Positions 63,724-64,000 of a stretch of DNA of 64,000 nucleotides are shown here, one piece after another. Positions within the stretch are counted from its first letter, which is position 1; each line of letters begins with the position of its first letter. A program made the position numbers and the translations under genes. Source of the stretch: Xenorhabdus nematophila ATCC 19061 (lineage in GTDB: Bacteria > Pseudomonadota > Gammaproteobacteria > Enterobacterales > Enterobacteriaceae); NCBI RefSeq assembly GCF_000252955.1, contig NC_014228.1, forward strand, positions 3,752,701-3,816,700. Reading direction: 5' to 3'. The notes beneath the pieces were generated by a model that ran no database searches, was not told the DNA's origin, and saw only the letters and a program-made list of their open reading frames with translations.

Positions 63724-64000
63724 ATGACAGCAGAACTAAACAAGCTCAGTGACAAAAAGCTTAAAAGTCTACACGGGAAAGAAAGGGATAATATTGGTTT
63801 TTTTGCCGATGGTGCTGGATTGAGTGCAAAAGCATCTAAAGCTGGTGGCATTAGCTGGGTTTTACCTACCGACTTGATGGCAAAAAGTTAAACCGCCTTA
63901 GCATTGGGCGCTATCCTGATATGAGTCTCAAACAGGCTCGTGAAACACGGGACAAATGTCGTAACTGGTTAGCTTCAGGTAAAGATCCGAAGCTACAGTT
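63724..64000 (+). pseudogene. P4-type tyrosine integrase, frameshifted, cut by window end
   Basis: The start TAELNKLSDKKLKSLHGKER with FFADGAGLSAKASKAGGISW is the N-terminal arm-binding domain (DUF4102) of P4-type integrases. After ISWV the frame runs LPTDLMAKS to a stop at 63889–63891, whereas the next frame continues FTYRLDGKKLNRLSIGRYPDMSLKQAR to the window end. Four T at the junction where five would keep the frame points to a 1-bp loss in a T-run near 63860. The catalytic domain lies beyond the window. No tRNA is seen beside it. A sequencing error cannot be excluded. Confidence 0.85.

Noticed and set aside
63657..63851. 64-codon minus-strand frame
   Set aside because: Antisense to the integrase start; shadow frame.

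Overview
The window is chromosomal DNA of a gammaproteobacterium of the order Enterobacterales. Its backbone genes keep the order known from Escherichia coli (metR–bioP, ghxP/yjcE, ssb/uvrA–tyrB–alr–dnaB–qor–dusA–zur–lexA–dgkA–plsB–ubiA–ubiC, pgi–lysC, iclR–aceK–aceA–aceB). The moderately low GC, AT-rich intergenic stretches and many toxin, immunity and island relics fit an insect- or nematode-associated Morganellaceae such as Xenorhabdus or Photorhabdus. That genus guess is inference.

Layout. 1–3350: metR (cut by the window edge), convergent bioP, and the antiporter gene yjcE. 4259–8230: accessory stretch with a lipoprotein N-acylase, a GNAT/DUF1778 toxin-antitoxin pair and an orphan DNase-bacteriocin immunity gene. 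8231–11853: ghxP and an AbgT-family transporter. 12077–14906: RES-type toxin-antitoxin operon and ybiU. 15022–19031: nirBD behind a textbook FNR site, then glk. 19334–23853: a solitary FabY-like ketoacyl synthase, a decayed hipBA locus and an IS3 relic. 24047–32586: ssb, uvrA, a DUF5993–DsbB pair, tyrB, alr and dnaB. 32948–35087: small island between dnaB and qor with an effector/immunity-like pair (the effector gene carries an in-frame stop) and a broken AlpA regulator. 35273–37332: qor and dusA. 37493–44495: complete type I restriction-modification operon hsdM–hsdS–hsdR between dusA and zur. 44923–54981: DUF2628 gene, zur, lexA, dgkA, plsB, ubiA, ubiC, pgi and lysC. 55178–55709: ParD-like/RelE toxin-antitoxin pair. 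55863–63213: iclR, eda, a three-repeat lectin-like gene and the glyoxylate bypass operon aceBAK. 63724–64000: start of a frameshifted P4-type integrase, which marks the edge of another island.

How the genes work together. AceB and AceA make the glyoxylate shunt, AceK sets flux into it by phosphorylating isocitrate dehydrogenase, and IclR is its known repressor. NirBD reduces nitrite to ammonium in the cytoplasm under anaerobic control. LexA boxes lie in front of lexA itself and between ssb and uvrA. UbiC and UbiA make the first two steps of ubiquinone synthesis. The accessory layer (two apparently intact two-gene toxin-antitoxin loci plus a RES pair, one decayed hipBA, restriction-modification, orphan immunity, effector/immunity) sits in the gaps of the conserved backbone.

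No single large, clearly unprecedented system is visible. The most interesting items are the interrupted effector/immunity cassette at 33010–34367, the RES operon with a long antitoxin, the DUF5993–DsbB unit behind a perfect 15-bp palindrome, the orphan bacteriocin immunity gene with its GC hairpin, and the three-repeat trefoil protein at 57632–58198.
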